From Rubrobacter marinus (GTDB lineage: Bacteria > Actinomycetota > Rubrobacteria > Rubrobacterales > Rubrobacteraceae): a stretch of 64,000 nucleotides of DNA. Shown piece by piece: positions 1 to 9,956 of the stretch. The DNA is taken from the NCBI RefSeq assembly GCF_011492965.1, contig NZ_CP045121.1, positions 558,001 through 622,000 of the forward strand. Direction: 5' to 3'. The notes below the pieces were generated by a model that had not been told where the DNA came from, searched no databases, and worked only from the letters and a program-made list of their open reading frames with translations. The position numbers were made by a program, and so were the translations under genes. Each line of letters begins with the position of its first letter. The first letter of the stretch is position 1.

Positions 1-351
1 CACGCGCCGCTGTGGCAGAACTGCGGCTTCTACCCCGAGCCCATCAACGACGTCAACGCCGTCCACAGCATGGACCACGGGGTCGTCTGGATCACCTACT
101 CCCCCGACCTCCCGCAGGACGGGATCGAGACCCTGCGCCCCTACGCCGGCGAGGAGTACGTCATCGTCAGCCCGTACCCGGGCCAGGACGCCCCGGTCAT
201 CGCGACCGCGTGGCGCAACCAGATCAAGCTGGACGGCCCCGACGACCCGCGCCTCAGGCAGTTTGTCGACGGCTACAGGAACAGCGAGATCGCCCCGCTC
301 TCCGGCAACCGCTGCGTCGGCGGCGTGGGGGAGCCTGAGCCCGTCGGGTAG
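1..351 (+). CDS. DUF3105 family protein, 3' part (N-terminus outside window)
   Basis: The reading frame is open from the first base and stops with TAG at 349-351, giving 116 visible residues. The motifs W-Q-N-C-G-F-Y followed by N-A-V-H-S-M-D-H-G-V-V-W-I-T-Y are the hallmark of DUF3105, usually a membrane-anchored or secreted actinobacterial protein of unknown function with conserved His and Cys residues. The signal or membrane anchor would lie upstream of the window. The tail has a second Cys (N-R-C-V-G-G) near the end. It lies 68 bp before the ferritin-like gene, which has its own good ribosome site, so co-transcription is possible but not shown. Family assignment is by motif recognition; the biochemical role is unknown. 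Confidence 0.75.
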   Translation, partial: HAPLWQNCGFYPEPINDVNAVHSMDHGVVWITYSPDLPQDGIETLRPYAGEEYVIVSPYPGQDAPVIATAWRNQIKLDGPDDPRLRQFVDGYRNSEIAPLSGNRCVGGVGEPEPVG

Positions 352-419
352 CCGTTTCGCGCGCGAGATCGCGGGTACTGATAAGTTCTGACCTACGGAA
401 GATTACGAGGAGGAAACGT

Positions 420-983
420 ATGGAGATAGGAAACGGGCCCGAGGGCATCCTCTCGCAGGAGATGACCGAGAAGCGCGAGGAGATCGTCGAGCTTCTGAAG
501 ACGGCGTACTTCATGGAGCTCGAGACGGTGATGAACTACGTCTCCAACTCCACCAACCCCGACGGCGTCAGGGCGCAGCAGATCAAGGAAGACCTGGAGG
601 CGGACATCACCGAGGAGCTGGACCACGCGAGGCAGTTCGCCGCGCGCATCAAGGAGCTCTACGGCGTCGTCCCCGGCTCGCTGGACTTCCACGCGAGCCA
701 GGCTTTCTTGCAGCCGCCGGAGGACCAGACGGACGTGGTGCACGTGATCAAGGGCGTCATCGACGCCGAGGGCAAGGCGATAGAGCACTACACGCGCGTC
801 GTCGAGGCGACGGAGGACTCCGACCCGGTCACCAACGACATGGTCATCGCCATCCTCCACGACGAGCAGGGCCACAGGCGCCAGTTCGAGGGCTTCCTCA
901 AGGAGTACATCGCCGAGGGCAAGGCCTCGAAGTCCGACCTCCCGGCGGCGAGCCCCTCGCCCGAGGAGGGTAGCGCCCTGTAG
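420..983 (+). CDS. Ferritin-like diiron domain protein
   Basis: The 187-residue protein has the four-helix pattern of ferritin-like diiron proteins. Carboxylate/His motifs are visible on successive helices: M-E-L-E-T-V-M-N-Y, E-E-L-D-H-A-R-Q, D-A-E-G-K-A-I-E-H-Y and D-E-Q-G-H-R-R-Q-F-E. The spacing matches bacterioferritin or Dps-like DUF families that bind two irons and handle iron or peroxide. There is no signal peptide, so it is probably cytosolic. The start is fixed by GAGGAGGAAACGT just before ATG 420. A strong hairpin follows the gene at 1011-1041. A rubredoxin-type protein is encoded nearby on the other strand (1886-2071); together they resemble the two halves of rubrerythrin, but a functional link is only inferred. 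Confidence 0.8.
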   Translation: MEIGNGPEGILSQEMTEKREEIVELLKTAYFMELETVMNYVSNSTNPDGVRAQQIKEDLEADITEELDHARQFAARIKELYGVVPGSLDFHASQAFLQPPEDQTDVVHVIKGVIDAEGKAIEHYTRVVEATEDSDPVTNDMVIAILHDEQGHRRQFEGFLKEYIAEGKASKSDLPAASPSPEEGSAL

Positions 984-1010
984 CACCGGGCCGAGTACCC
1001 GCGCGGCAAC

Positions 1011-1041
1011 GAAGGGGGAGCGCCTGATGCGCTCCCCCTTC
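1011..1041. terminator. Bidirectional hairpin terminator between convergent genes
   Basis: A perfect 13-bp inverted repeat (1011-1023 with 1029-1041) encloses the 5-base loop CTGAT. It lies between the ends of the ferritin-like gene (plus) and the MOSC gene (minus). No T-tract follows, as is common for terminators in very GC-rich actinobacteria. Confidence 0.7.
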
Positions 1042-1047
1042 CCTGTG

Positions 1048-1863
1048 TCAGAGCGCCTCTACCGGGTCCCCGAGGCGTATCTCCCCTCCGGAGAGCACGT
1101 CGGCGCGCAGCCCCCCGCGGTGCACGAGGCCGCGCAGTACCCCCGGGCGGGTGAGCCCTTCGAGGTGGGCGCAGGGCTCGCAGCGCCGCTGGCCGAAGCA
1201 TTCGACCTCGCCCACCCGGAAGCGCCGTCCTATCAGCGCGTCCAGCTCGATGCCCCTGACGACGAGGTTCCGCCGCGCCTCCGCAGGCGCGAGCTCGACC
1301 CCGCTCGCGGCCAGATCCTCCAGCGCCTCGGCCTCGACGAGGGTGAGGTCGTAGCCGCGCCCGTCCGGGTTGGAGAAGGTTCCGGCCCCGCGCTCGTAGC
1401 GGTCGCCGCGCAGGCCCCGGCCCGCGACCGCCTCCGCCGACCGCGTCACCGTCATGGGGCCCTCGGCCTCGGCGGCGAGCGAGATCAGCTCCACCGTACC
1501 TGCGCCCCCTCCTCCCGGCTCGATCCCGCGCGCCGGGTCGTGCTCCGCCAGCACGTAGGCGGCCTCCAGCACCGGGTTCGCCGTCGCGTCCGGCGCGCCG
1601 GACGGGGCGAACACGACGCCGGGCGGCACCCCGAAGAAGACGGCCCAGCCCGACGAGCCGCGGGGCAGGCCGAGGAAGCGCCCCGGCCACTCGAAGCTCT
1701 CCGGCGACCGGACGGGGACCAGCCCGAGCTCTCGCCCGGCGAGCCACTGGCGCAGGCCGACCCCACCGTCGTCGGGGACCCCGGATGGATCCACGCCCAG
1801 CACGTGGGCGACGCAGGTGGTCAGCGAGGCCGCTGCGCGGTCGTTGGGCTTGGAGTTTCCCAT
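1048..1863 (-). CDS. MOSC domain protein with an unrecognised N-terminal domain
   Basis: The protein has 271 residues. The C-terminal half (about 125-271) is a MOSC domain of the molybdenum-cofactor sulfurase/YiiM type: G-D-R-Y near the beginning, then R-R-N-L-V-V-R-G-I-E-L, and the conserved cysteine segment R-R-C-E-P-C-A-H-L-E. MOSC domains bind a sulfur carrier or Moco and often act in sulfur transfer or detoxification. The first 120 residues (W-L-A-G-R-E-L-G-L-V-P-V, then F-F-G-V-P-P-G-V-V-F) do not match a family I recognise. It lies 22 bp downstream of the rubredoxin gene on the same strand, so the two are probably one transcript. ATG 1863 has GGAGCTT upstream as a weak ribosome site. 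Confidence 0.75.
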   Translation of the reverse strand: MGNSKPNDRAAASLTTCVAHVLGVDPSGVPDDGGVGLRQWLAGRELGLVPVRSPESFEWPGRFLGLPRGSSGWAVFFGVPPGVVFAPSGAPDATANPVLEAAYVLAEHDPARGIEPGGGGAGTVELISLAAEAEGPMTVTRSAEAVAGRGLRGDRYERGAGTFSNPDGRGYDLTLVEAEALEDLAASGVELAPAEARRNLVVRGIELDALIGRRFRVGEVECFGQRRCEPCAHLEGLTRPGVLRGLVHRGGLRADVLSGGEIRLGDPVEAL

Positions 1864-1885
1864 GTCCCGAAGCTCCTTCCGTCTC

Positions 1886-2071
1886 TCACATGCCCGGTAC
1901 GGGGACGATGTCGAAGTCTTCCCGGCTCGCCCCGCAGTCGGGGCACTTCTCGGGGAGCTTGCCCTCGACCCGATAGCCGCAGTTCGTGCAGGCCCAGTTT
2001 ATGGCGTCGGCCTCGCCTTGAGCTTCGGGGTTCGGCTTCTCCCCGCCCGCGCCACGCGGTTCTTCGGACAT
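1886..2071 (-). CDS. Rubredoxin-like protein (rubrerythrin-type Fe(Cys)4 domain)
   Basis: This small protein of 61 residues has the two metal knuckles C-T-N-C-G-Y and C-P-D-C-G-A, which fit a rubredoxin-like Fe(SCys)4 centre. Spacing and surrounding residues (W-A-C-T-N-C-G-Y and C-G-A-S-R-E-D-F) resemble the C-terminal domain of rubrerythrin more than classical rubredoxin. The first 25 residues are acidic and probably disordered. It should act as a one-electron carrier in the cytosol. The MOSC gene follows 22 bp downstream on the same strand, and the ferritin-like gene at 420-983 is nearby. GGAGAAGAGGAGATAGAG precedes the start. Confidence 0.85.
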   Translation of the reverse strand: MSEEPRGAGGEKPNPEAQGEADAINWACTNCGYRVEGKLPEKCPDCGASREDFDIVPVPGM

Positions 2072-2164
2072 CTCTATCTCCTCTTCTCCGTTGCTCTTCC
2101 GGGGTCATTATGCCCAAGGGCGGGGCCGGCGTAGCGCCGCGGGCGGCCGGACCGGGCGGGGGCT

Positions 2165-2192
2165 TTGCACTCGCGGAGGTTATCGTTATCCT
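2165..2192 (+). promoter_or_regulatory. Possible promoter for the glgE operon
   Basis: TTGCAC (2165-2170) and TATCCT (2187-2192) are 16 bp apart, in the 172-bp gap between the divergent rubredoxin and glgE genes. The matches are only moderate, so this is a suggestion. Confidence 0.3.
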
Positions 2193-2243
2193 ACGAGGCG
2201 GATACGTTCCGAAGAGATCCTTCGCAAGAAACAAAGGAGCGCG

Positions 2244-4189
2244 GTGCGAGAAGCTTACAAGCCGGTTGTGATCGAGGGCGTCTACCCGGAGCTCGACTGC
2301 GGGCGCTACCCCGTGAAGAGGGAGGTGGGCGACACCGTCGAGGTCCGCGCCGACATCTTCAAGGAGGGCCACGACAAGCTTCAAGCCGTCGTCAAGCACC
2401 GCGTGAAGGGCAAGCGGAGGTGGGCCGAGAGCCCGATGGAGCTCCTCAACCCCGGCCTCGACCGCTGGGGCGGCTCCTTCGAGGTCACGGAGAACGCCCG
2501 CTACGAGTACGCGGTAGAGGCCTGGTTCGACGAGTGGGAGACCTGGCGCTCGGAGACCGAGAAGAAGGTGGACGACGGCCAGATCGTCGAGCTGGAGCTT
2601 ATCGAGGGGCGCGAGATCGTCGCGAAGGCCTCGAACCGCTCCGGCGACGCCGGGCTCTTCGAGGCGCTGGAGGGGTTCGACGGGGCCTCCTACGAGGAGA
2701 GGCTCGGGCTGCTCTTCTCCAAGGATCTGCGCGAGCTTATGGCCGATTACCCCGACCGTTCGAGCTCGACGGTCTACGGGACCCTGGAGATGGTGGTGGA
2801 CCGGGTTCGGGCGCGCTACGCGGCCTGGTACGAGATGTTCCCCCGCTCGCAGGGGACGGAGCCGGGGAGGAGCGCGACCTTCCGGGAGGCCGAGGCGAGG
2901 CTGCCGGAGATCTCCGCCATGGGCTTCGACGTCGTCTACCTCACCCCCATCCACCCCATAGGAGCCACCAACCGCAAGGGCCGCAACAACGCCCTCGTCG
3001 CCGGCCCGAGGACCCCGGCAGCCCCTACGGCATCGGCTCGGAGGACGGCGGGCACACGGCCGTCCACCCGGAGCTCGGGACGCTCGAAGACTTCCGCCAC
3101 TTTGTCGGGGCGGCGAAGGAGCGCGGGATGGAGGTGGCGCTCGACCTCGCGATCCAGGCCTCTCCGGACCACCCCTGGATCAGGGAGCACCCGGAGTGGT
3201 TCAAGTTCCGGCCCGACGGGACGATAAAGTACGCCGAGAACCCGCCGAAAAAGTACCAGGACATCGTCAACGTGGACTTCTACTCGGAGGACCGCGAGGG
3301 CCTCTGGAACGAGCTGCGCGACGTGATCCTGTTCTGGGTCGAGCAGGGGGTCGAGACGTTCCGGGTGGACAACCCGCACACCAAGCCCCTGCGGTTCTGG
3401 GAGTGGGTGATCCGGGAGGTCCAGAGGGACCACCCCGGCGTCGTCTTCCTCTCCGAGGCCTTTACGCGACCGCGCGTGATGCAGGGCCTCGCGAAGCTCG
3501 GCTTCACCCAGAGCTACACGTACTTTACGTGGCGCAACGAGAAGGCCGAGATCATCGAGTACCTGACGGAGCTCACGCAGGAGGAGCCGAAGGAGTACAT
3601 GCGCCCGAACTTCTTCGCCAACACGCACGACATCCTGCCGCACATCTTGCAGTTCGGCGGGCGCCCCGCCTTCCAGATGCGCCTCGTGCTCGCGGCGACG
3701 CTCTCCAGCGTCTACGGGATCTACTCGGGCTACGAGCTCTGCGAGAACACGCCGCGCGGCGAGCGCGGGACCACCGTGTACTACGCGGATTCGGAGGTCT
3801 ACGAGTACAAAGTATGGGATTGGGACCGGCCTGGTAACATCAAGGAGTACGTCACCCGGATCAACGAGATCCGGCGCGAGAACCCCGCCCTCCACGAGCT
3901 GACGAACCTCTCCTTCCACGAGGCCAGCGACGAGAACGTCCTGTTCTACTCGAAGACCCTGGGGGAGAACACGGTCTTCGTCGTGGTGAACCTCGACCCG
4001 CACGAGGCGCACGAGGCGACGCTCCTCTACCCGCCGGGCCTCGTCGGGGACGGCGAGGCTTATACCGTGGAGGAGCTTATCTTGCAGAACGAGTGGGAGG
4101 AGCGGGGCCCGTCGAGGCGGGTCCGGCTGGATCCCGGGCTGAACCCGGCGGAGATCTTCCGCCTCAAGACCCCTAGAACAGAGGCATAG
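2244..4189 (+). CDS. glgE: Alpha-1,4-glucan:maltose-1-phosphate maltosyltransferase GlgE (one apparent frameshift)
   Basis: GlgE (GH13_3) transfers maltose from maltose-1-phosphate to the end of alpha-1,4-glucans in the cytosol. GTG 2244 follows AAAGGAG at 2233-2239. The N-terminal beta domain (V-I-E-G-V-Y-P-E-L-D-C-G) and catalytic barrel are present, with the nucleophile region F-R-V-D-N-P-H-T-K-P (Asp near 376) and acid/base region F-L-S-E-A-F-T-R-P (Glu near 405). The frame changes at about 3008, where G-P-E-D-P-G-S-P-Y is expected: one G is missing from CCCGAGG. Restoring it gives 648 residues, the usual family length. Without it the protein stops at 3227. The deletion resembles those in glgX and treZ and is more likely a sequence error than a pseudogene. 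The next gene, treS-mak, makes its donor and starts 1 bp after the stop. Confidence 0.9.
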
Positions 4190-4190
4190 C

Positions 4191-7100
4191 ATGACCCAAC
4201 TGGAGAGGAACGGAGGCGCCCCGGCGGAAGGGGCGCCGGAGGAGCCCCGCGAGGAGGCGCTCTGGTACAAGGACGCCATCATCTACCATCTCCACGTCAA
4301 GGCGTTCTTCGACTCGGACAACGACGGCATCGGCGACTTCAAGGGCCTCACCGAGCGCCTGGAGTACATAAAGGACCTCGGGGCGACGGCGGTCTGGGTG
4401 ATGCCGTTCTACCCGTCCCCGATGCGCGACGACGGCTACGACATCTCCGAGTACAAGAACGTCCACCCCGACTACGGCACGAAGCGGGACTTCCGCCAGT
4501 TCGTGAAGAAGGCCCACGCCCTCGGCCTCAAGGTCATAACCGAGCTCGTCATAAACCACACCTCGGACGCCCACCCGTGGTTCCGCCGGGCGCGCCAGGC
4601 CCCCAAGGGCTCGGCGCGGCGCAACTTCTACGTGTGGAGCGACACGTACAAAAAGTACGAGGGCACCCGCATCATCTTCACCGACACCGAGGCCTCCAAC
4701 TGGACCTGGGACGAGGAGGCCGGCCAGTACTACTGGCACCGCTTCTTCAGCCACCAGCCCGACCTCAACCACGACAACCCGCAGGTCTTCAAGGCGGTCA
4801 TGAACGTCATGCGCTTCTGGCTCGACGCGGGCGTGGACGGGCTACGGCTCGACGCGATCCCCTACCTTATAGAGCGCGAGGGGACGGACAACGAGAACCT
4901 CCCCGAGACGCACGAGGTCTTGAAGAGGATGCGCGCCGAGATGGACGAGCGCTACCGCGACAGGATCTTTATCGCCGAGGCGAACCAGTGGCCCGAGGAC
5001 GTCCTGCCGTACTTCGGGGACGGGGACGAGTGCCACATGGCGTTCCACTTCCCGCTGATGCCCCGGATATACATGGCCGTCGCGCAGGAGGACCGCCACC
5101 CCATCGTCGAGATCATGCACCAGACCCCGGACATCCCGGACGCGGCGCAGTGGGCGATCTTCCTCCGCAACCACGACGAGCTTACGCTGGAGATGGTCAC
5201 GGACCGCGAGCGGGACTACATGTACCAGACGTACGCCGCCGACCCGCAGATGCGCATCAACATCGGCATCCGCCGCCGCCTCGCCCCGCTCATGGAGAAC
5301 GACCGGCCCCGCATAGAGCTGTTGAACAGCCTGCTCTTGAGCATGCCGGGCACCCCGGTCCTGTACTACGGGGACGAGCTCGGGATGGGGGACAACGTCT
5401 TCCTCGGCGACCGGGACACGGTGCGCACCCCGATGCAGTGGACCGGGGACCGCAACGCCGGGTTCTCGCGCGCCGAGCCCGCCCGGCTCTACCTCCCCCC
5501 GATCATGGACCCCGTCTACGGTTTCCAGTCGGTGAACGTGGAGGCCCAGGCGCGCAACACGGGTTCGCTCTTGAACTGGATGAGGCGCATCATCGCGGTC
5601 AGAAAGGCCCACAAGGCCTTCGGCCGGGGGACGCTGGAGTTCCTTCACCCCGGCAACCGCAAGGTGCTCGCGTACATCAGGGAGCACGAGGACGACACGA
5701 TCCTGTGCGTCGCGAACCTGTCGCGCTCGGCCCAGCCCGTCGAGCTTGACCTCTCGCGCTTCCGCGGGAGGGTCCCGGTCGAGCTCATGGGCGGGGCGAG
5801 CTTCCCGCCCATCGGCGAGGCCGGCTTCCCGTACCTCCTGACCTTGCCCGGGCACTCGTTCTACTGGTTCCGGCTGGCGACGGAGGCCCAGGCGCCGAGG
5901 TGGCACCAGGAGGCCCCCCCGGCGCTGCCCGAGCCGCCCGTCGTGGTGCTCCCGGCCGGGCGCGAGGTCGCGCCCAACGGCGCGCTCCTCCGCCTCGGCA
6001 AGCGCCAGCTCGCCCAGCTCGAGAAGGACGCGCTGCCGGCGTTCCTCGGGGCGCGGCGATGGTTCGCCGCCAAGGGCGAGAAGGTCGAGAAGATCGAGGT
6101 CTCCGAGATCGTGGAGATGGACAACCGGATCCTGGCCCTCCTGGAGGTCGGCCTCGCCGGCGAGGACGGCCGGGAGGGGCAGCTCTACGCCCTGCCGCTC
6201 GCGGCGACGTGGGAGGAGGGCAGGGAGGACGTCTACGCGCCGCTCGCCCCCTACGCCGTCGCGAAGCTCAGGCGCAGGGCCAGGGTCGGCGTGCTGCACG
6301 ACGCCGTCGCCGACGACGACTTCTGCCGCTACCTCTTGCGGGCGATGAGCGACGAGGAGCGGGTCACGACGGAGCGCGGGGAGATCCGGTTCACCAAGAC
6401 CGCCGTCCTCGACGAGATTGTCGGGGAGGACGGGGTGGAGGCGCTCTCCGTGAGGCGCTCGGGGGTGGAGCAGAGCAACACCTCGATCGTCTTCGGCGAG
6501 AGGCTCGTCGCCAAGCTGTACCGGAGGCTCCGGCGCGGCATCAACCCGGAGCTCGAGGTCGGACGCTTCCTGACCGAGGTCGCGCGCTTCGAGCATACCC
6601 CGCCGCTCGCGGGCGCCGTCGAGTACCACGGTCCGAGCGGCGAGACGACGCTGGCGATCCTCCAGGGCTTCGTCCCGAACCAGGGCGACGGCTGGTCCTA
6701 CGTCCTCGACCGGCTCGCGCTGTACCTGGAGGACCGCCTGATCTCGCCGTGGACCCCGGACGAGGACGCGGGCGAGGAGGGGGAGGAGACGGACGCCTTC
6801 TTTCTCGGCCTGATGCGCACCCTTGGTTACCGTACCGGTGAGCTTCACAAGGCCTTCGCCACCCCGAACGACGACCCGGCGTTCTCGCCGGAGCCCGTCT
6901 CGGCGGAGGAGTTTCGGAGCTGGACGGAGGGGGTCCGCCGCGAGGCGGACGAGACCCTGGAGGTCCTCCGGAGCCGCAGGGACGCGCTCCCCGGTGAGCT
7001 CACGGGGGAGGTCGACGAGCTGCTCGGGCGGCGCGAGGAGCTTATGGGCCGCCTCTCGGAGATCTCCGGCCTCGACGTCGAGACCGTGAAGACGCGCCAC

Positions 7101-7598
7101 CACGGCGACTACCACCTCGGGCAGGTCCTCGTCTCGAACAACGACTTCCAGATTATAGATTTCGAGGGGGAGCCGGGCCGTCCGATGGGGGAGCGCAGGG
7201 CCAAGCACTCGCCGATGCGCGACGTCGCCGGGATGCTCCGCTCGTTCAACTACGCCGCCTACGCCGCGTTCAACGACGTGAGCATCGAGCGCCTGGACCA
7301 CACCGAGAGCATGGAGCGGTGGATCAAGGACTGGGAGAAGGGCACCCGGGACGCCTTCCTGGAGGGCTACCAGGGCGGGGCCGCCGGCTCCTCGTCCTAC
7401 CCCGAGGACCCCGAGCAGGCGGAGGCGCTCATCGAGCTCTTCACGCTGGAGAAGGCCCTCTACGAGGTCCGCTACGAGCTGGACAACCGGCCGGACTGGC
7501 TCCCCATCCCGGTGAGGGGCATCCTGGACCTGTTGCGGGGGCACCACCCCGACGACCCCGGGAGCGGGACCGAGAAGCAGAAGATCGAGGAGGTCTGA
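4191..7598 (+). CDS. treS: Trehalose synthase-maltokinase fusion (TreS-Mak/Pep2)
   Basis: This is a 1135-residue fusion. Residues 20-570 form a GH13 trehalose synthase that interconverts trehalose and maltose: G-D-F-K-G-L near 45, nucleophile Asp221 (G-L-R-L-D-A-I-P-Y), acid/base Glu263 ([10 protein letters not shown]) and Asp329 in R-N-H-D-E-L. Residues 610-1120 form a maltokinase that makes maltose-1-phosphate with [14 protein letters not shown] at the start and the kinase-like [11 protein letters not shown] and I-I-D-F-E-G-E-P motifs near 970-1000. In many actinobacteria the two enzymes are separate proteins that form a complex, so fusion gives direct channelling. The product feeds GlgE next door. 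The stop overlaps the glgB start (TGATG), indicating translational coupling. The gene is intact. Confidence 0.95.
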   Translation: MTQLERNGGAPAEGAPEEPREEALWYKDAIIYHLHVKAFFDSDNDGIGDFKGLTERLEYIKDLGATAVWVMPFYPSPMRDDGYDISEYKNVHPDYGTKRDFRQFVKKAHALGLKVITELVINHTSDAHPWFRRARQAPKGSARRNFYVWSDTYKKYEGTRIIFTDTEASNWTWDEEAGQYYWHRFFSHQPDLNHDNPQVFKAVMNVMRFWLDAGVDGLRLDAIPYLIEREGTDNENLPETHEVLKRMRAEMDERYRDRIFIAEANQWPEDVLPYFGDGDECHMAFHFPLMPRIYMAVAQEDRHPIVEIMHQTPDIPDAAQWAIFLRNHDELTLEMVTDRERDYMYQTYAADPQMRINIGIRRRLAPLMENDRPRIELLNSLLLSMPGTPVLYYGDELGMGDNVFLGDRDTVRTPMQWTGDRNAGFSRAEPARLYLPPIMDPVYGFQSVNVEAQARNTGSLLNWMRRIIAVRKAHKAFGRGTLEFLHPGNRKVLAYIREHEDDTILCVANLSRSAQPVELDLSRFRGRVPVELMGGASFPPIGEAGFPYLLTLPGHSFYWFRLATEAQAPRWHQEAPPALPEPPVVVLPAGREVAPNGALLRLGKRQLAQLEKDALPAFLGARRWFAAKGEKVEKIEVSEIVEMDNRILALLEVGLAGEDGREGQLYALPLAATWEEGREDVYAPLAPYAVAKLRRRARVGVLHDAVADDDFCRYLLRAMSDEERVTTERGEIRFTKTAVLDEIVGEDGVEALSVRRSGVEQSNTSIVFGERLVAKLYRRLRRGINPELEVGRFLTEVARFEHTPPLAGAVEYHGPSGETTLAILQGFVPNQGDGWSYVLDRLALYLEDRLISPWTPDEDAGEEGEETDAFFLGLMRTLGYRTGELHKAFATPNDDPAFSPEPVSAEEFRSWTEGVRREADETLEVLRSRRDALPGELTGEVDELLGRREELMGRLSEISGLDVETVKTRHHGDYHLGQVLVSNNDFQIIDFEGEPGRPMGERRAKHSPMRDVAGMLRSFNYAAYAAFNDVSIERLDHTESMERWIKDWEKGTRDAFLEGYQGGAAGSSSYPEDPEQAEALIELFTLEKALYEVRYELDNRPDWLPIPVRGILDLLRGHHPDDPGSGTEKQKIEEV

Positions 7599-9784
7599 TG
7601 GAGCACGCGCAGGAGGCGGCGGCGCGCGCCGTGACGAGGGGCGAACACCCGGACCCGTTCTCGTTTCTCGGGATGCACGAGGAGGGCGAGGGCAACCTGG
7701 TGGTGCGGGCCTTCGTCCCCGGCGCCCGCTCCGTCTCGGTGGTCGCCGAGGACGGGCGCCCTTTAGGCGAGCTTGAACCCGCGGGCGCTGAGGGGCTCTT
7801 CGCGGGCCCCGTCGCGACAGAGGGGCGGGTGGCGTACAAGCTGCGCGCCAGGAACGACGGGGGCGAGTGGGAGTTCGAGGATGCGTACCGCTTCCCCTCG
7901 GCCGTGAGCGACTACGACCTGTACCTCTTCGGCGAGGGGAACCACCTCGGCCTCTACGAGTGGATGGGGGCGCACGTCCGGGAGATCGAGGGCGTGCGCG
8001 GCGTCCTGTTCACCGTCTGGGCGCCGAACGCGAGCCGCGTCTCCGTCGTCGGTCACTTCAACGGGTGGGACGGGCGCCGGCACGTCATGCGCAAGCACCA
8101 CTCGGTCGGGGTCTGGGAGATCTTCGTCCCCGGCATCGGCGGGGGCGAGAGCTACAAGTACGAGATCAAGGGCCCGACCGGCAACTTCATGCCCCTCAAG
8201 GCCGACCCGTTCGGCACGAGGGCGGAGGGGCTCCCGGGGACCGCCTCCGTCGTCCACGACGCGTCGAGCTACTCGTGGGGCGACGCCGAGTGGATGGAGA
8301 ACCGGCTCAGAAGGAACGCCCACGACGCGCCTATCGCGATCTACGAGGTCCACCTCGGCTCGTGGCGGCGCAACGAGGACGGGACGTATTTCACCTACGA
8401 TCAACTCGCCGACGAGCTCGTCTCCTACGTCTCGGAGATGGGCTACACGCACGTCGAGTTTCTGCCGCCGACGGAGTACCCCTTCGACGGCTCGTGGGGC
8501 TACCAGCCCCTCGGGCTCTACGCCCCGACGAGCCGCTACGGCTCGCCGGACGACTTCAAGAACCTCGTCGACTCCTTCCACAGGGCCGGCATAGGCGTGA
8601 TCATGGACTGGGTCCCGGCCCACTTCCCGGAAGACCCGCACGGCCTGGCCTTCTTCGACGGCACCCACCTCTACGAGCACGCCGACCCGCGGCGCGGCCG
8701 CCACGCCGACTGGGGGACCCTGGTCTTCAACTTCGGCCGCCGCGAGGTCCAGAACTACCTCCTCGCGAACGCCCTGTTCTGGCTGTCGGAGTACCACATC
8801 GACGGTCTCAGGGTCGACGCCGTCGCCTCCATGCTCTACCTCGACTACTCGCGCGAGGAGGGCCAGTGGGTCCCGAACGAGTTCGGCGGCAACGAGGACC
8901 TCGAGGCCGTCGCCTTCCTCAAGCGCCTCAACGAGACGGTCTACGCCGAGCACGCCGAGACCCAGACGTACGCCGAGGAGTCGACCGCGTGGCCGCAGGT
9001 CTCGGGCCCGGTCTACGCGGGGGGCCTCGGGTTCGGCTACAAGTGGAACATGGGTTGGATGCACGACACCCTCGACTACATGAGCGAGGACCCGATCAAC
9101 CGCCGTCACCACCACGACAAGCTCACCTTCGGGCTCGTCTACGCGTTCAACGAGAACTTCGTCCTCCCGCTCTCGCACGACGAGGTGGTGCACGGCAAGG
9201 GCTCCCTCATCCGCAAGATGCCCGGCGACGAGTGGCAGAAGTTCGCCAACCTGCGCGCCTACTACGGCTTCATGTACGGCCACCCGGGGAAGGAGCTCCT
9301 GTTCATGGGCGGCGAGTTCGCCCAGGAGCGGGAGTGGAACCACGACACCGGCCTCGACTGGCACCTCCTCGACGGCCGCTACCACGCGGGCGTCCGCGAC
9401 CTCGTCCGCGACCTGAACGGGCTCTACAAGACGACGCCTGCGCTCCACGAGGTCGACTTCGAGCCGGCCGGCTTCGAGTGGGTCGAGGGCGGGGACAGCG
9501 AGAGGAGCGTCTTCGCGTTCCTCAGGCGGAGCCGCGACGGCGAGGACCACGCGATCGTCGTCTGCAACATGACCCCCGTCGTCCGCGAGGACTACAGGGT
9601 CGGCGTCCCCGGCGGGGGCTCCTACGGCGAGGTCCTCAACACGGACCGGGAGGCCTACGGCGGGAGCGGCGTCGGCAACGGCGGCAACCTCTCGGCCGAG
9701 GCCGTTCCGGCGCAGGGGCGGGACTTCTCCCTCTCGCTGACGCTGCCGCCTTTATCGACGATAATCTTGAGGCCGGCGAGCTAG
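7598..9784 (+). CDS. glgB: 1,4-alpha-glucan branching enzyme GlgB
   Basis: GlgB has 728 residues, the normal length. It opens with an N1 domain (D-P-F-S-F-L-G-M-H near 20) and a CBM48 domain (about 120-210, [18 protein letters not shown]). The GH13_9 barrel has nucleophile Asp407 ([10 protein letters not shown]), acid/base Glu460 (A-E-E-S-T-A-W-P) and [10 protein letters not shown]. It introduces alpha-1,6 branches into the linear glucan extended by GlgE. ATG 7598 overlaps the treS-mak stop by one base. The gene is intact. The following 172 bp, to glgX, contain no gene, so the downstream glgX-treZ-treY genes may also have their own promoter. Confidence 0.95.
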   Translation: MEHAQEAAARAVTRGEHPDPFSFLGMHEEGEGNLVVRAFVPGARSVSVVAEDGRPLGELEPAGAEGLFAGPVATEGRVAYKLRARNDGGEWEFEDAYRFPSAVSDYDLYLFGEGNHLGLYEWMGAHVREIEGVRGVLFTVWAPNASRVSVVGHFNGWDGRRHVMRKHHSVGVWEIFVPGIGGGESYKYEIKGPTGNFMPLKADPFGTRAEGLPGTASVVHDASSYSWGDAEWMENRLRRNAHDAPIAIYEVHLGSWRRNEDGTYFTYDQLADELVSYVSEMGYTHVEFLPPTEYPFDGSWGYQPLGLYAPTSRYGSPDDFKNLVDSFHRAGIGVIMDWVPAHFPEDPHGLAFFDGTHLYEHADPRRGRHADWGTLVFNFGRREVQNYLLANALFWLSEYHIDGLRVDAVASMLYLDYSREEGQWVPNEFGGNEDLEAVAFLKRLNETVYAEHAETQTYAEESTAWPQVSGPVYAGGLGFGYKWNMGWMHDTLDYMSEDPINRRHHHDKLTFGLVYAFNENFVLPLSHDEVVHGKGSLIRKMPGDEWQKFANLRAYYGFMYGHPGKELLFMGGEFAQEREWNHDTGLDWHLLDGRYHAGVRDLVRDLNGLYKTTPALHEVDFEPAGFEWVEGGDSERSVFAFLRRSRDGEDHAIVVCNMTPVVREDYRVGVPGGGSYGEVLNTDREAYGGSGVGNGGNLSAEAVPAQGRDFSLSLTLPPLSTIILRPAS

Positions 9785-9956
9785 CCGGCCCGCCGTCCCG
9801 CCGGCTCCGGAGGCGAGCGGGGCGGGCTCCACCCACCACGCGCGGCGGCCGCTACGCGGCGTAGCGCCCATGGTGACGAATAGACCGTTGCACGTCCAAA
9901 CACGAGAACCGTATGCCGGAGGCGTGCCAACGGACCGGCTCCACAGAAAGGAAACA

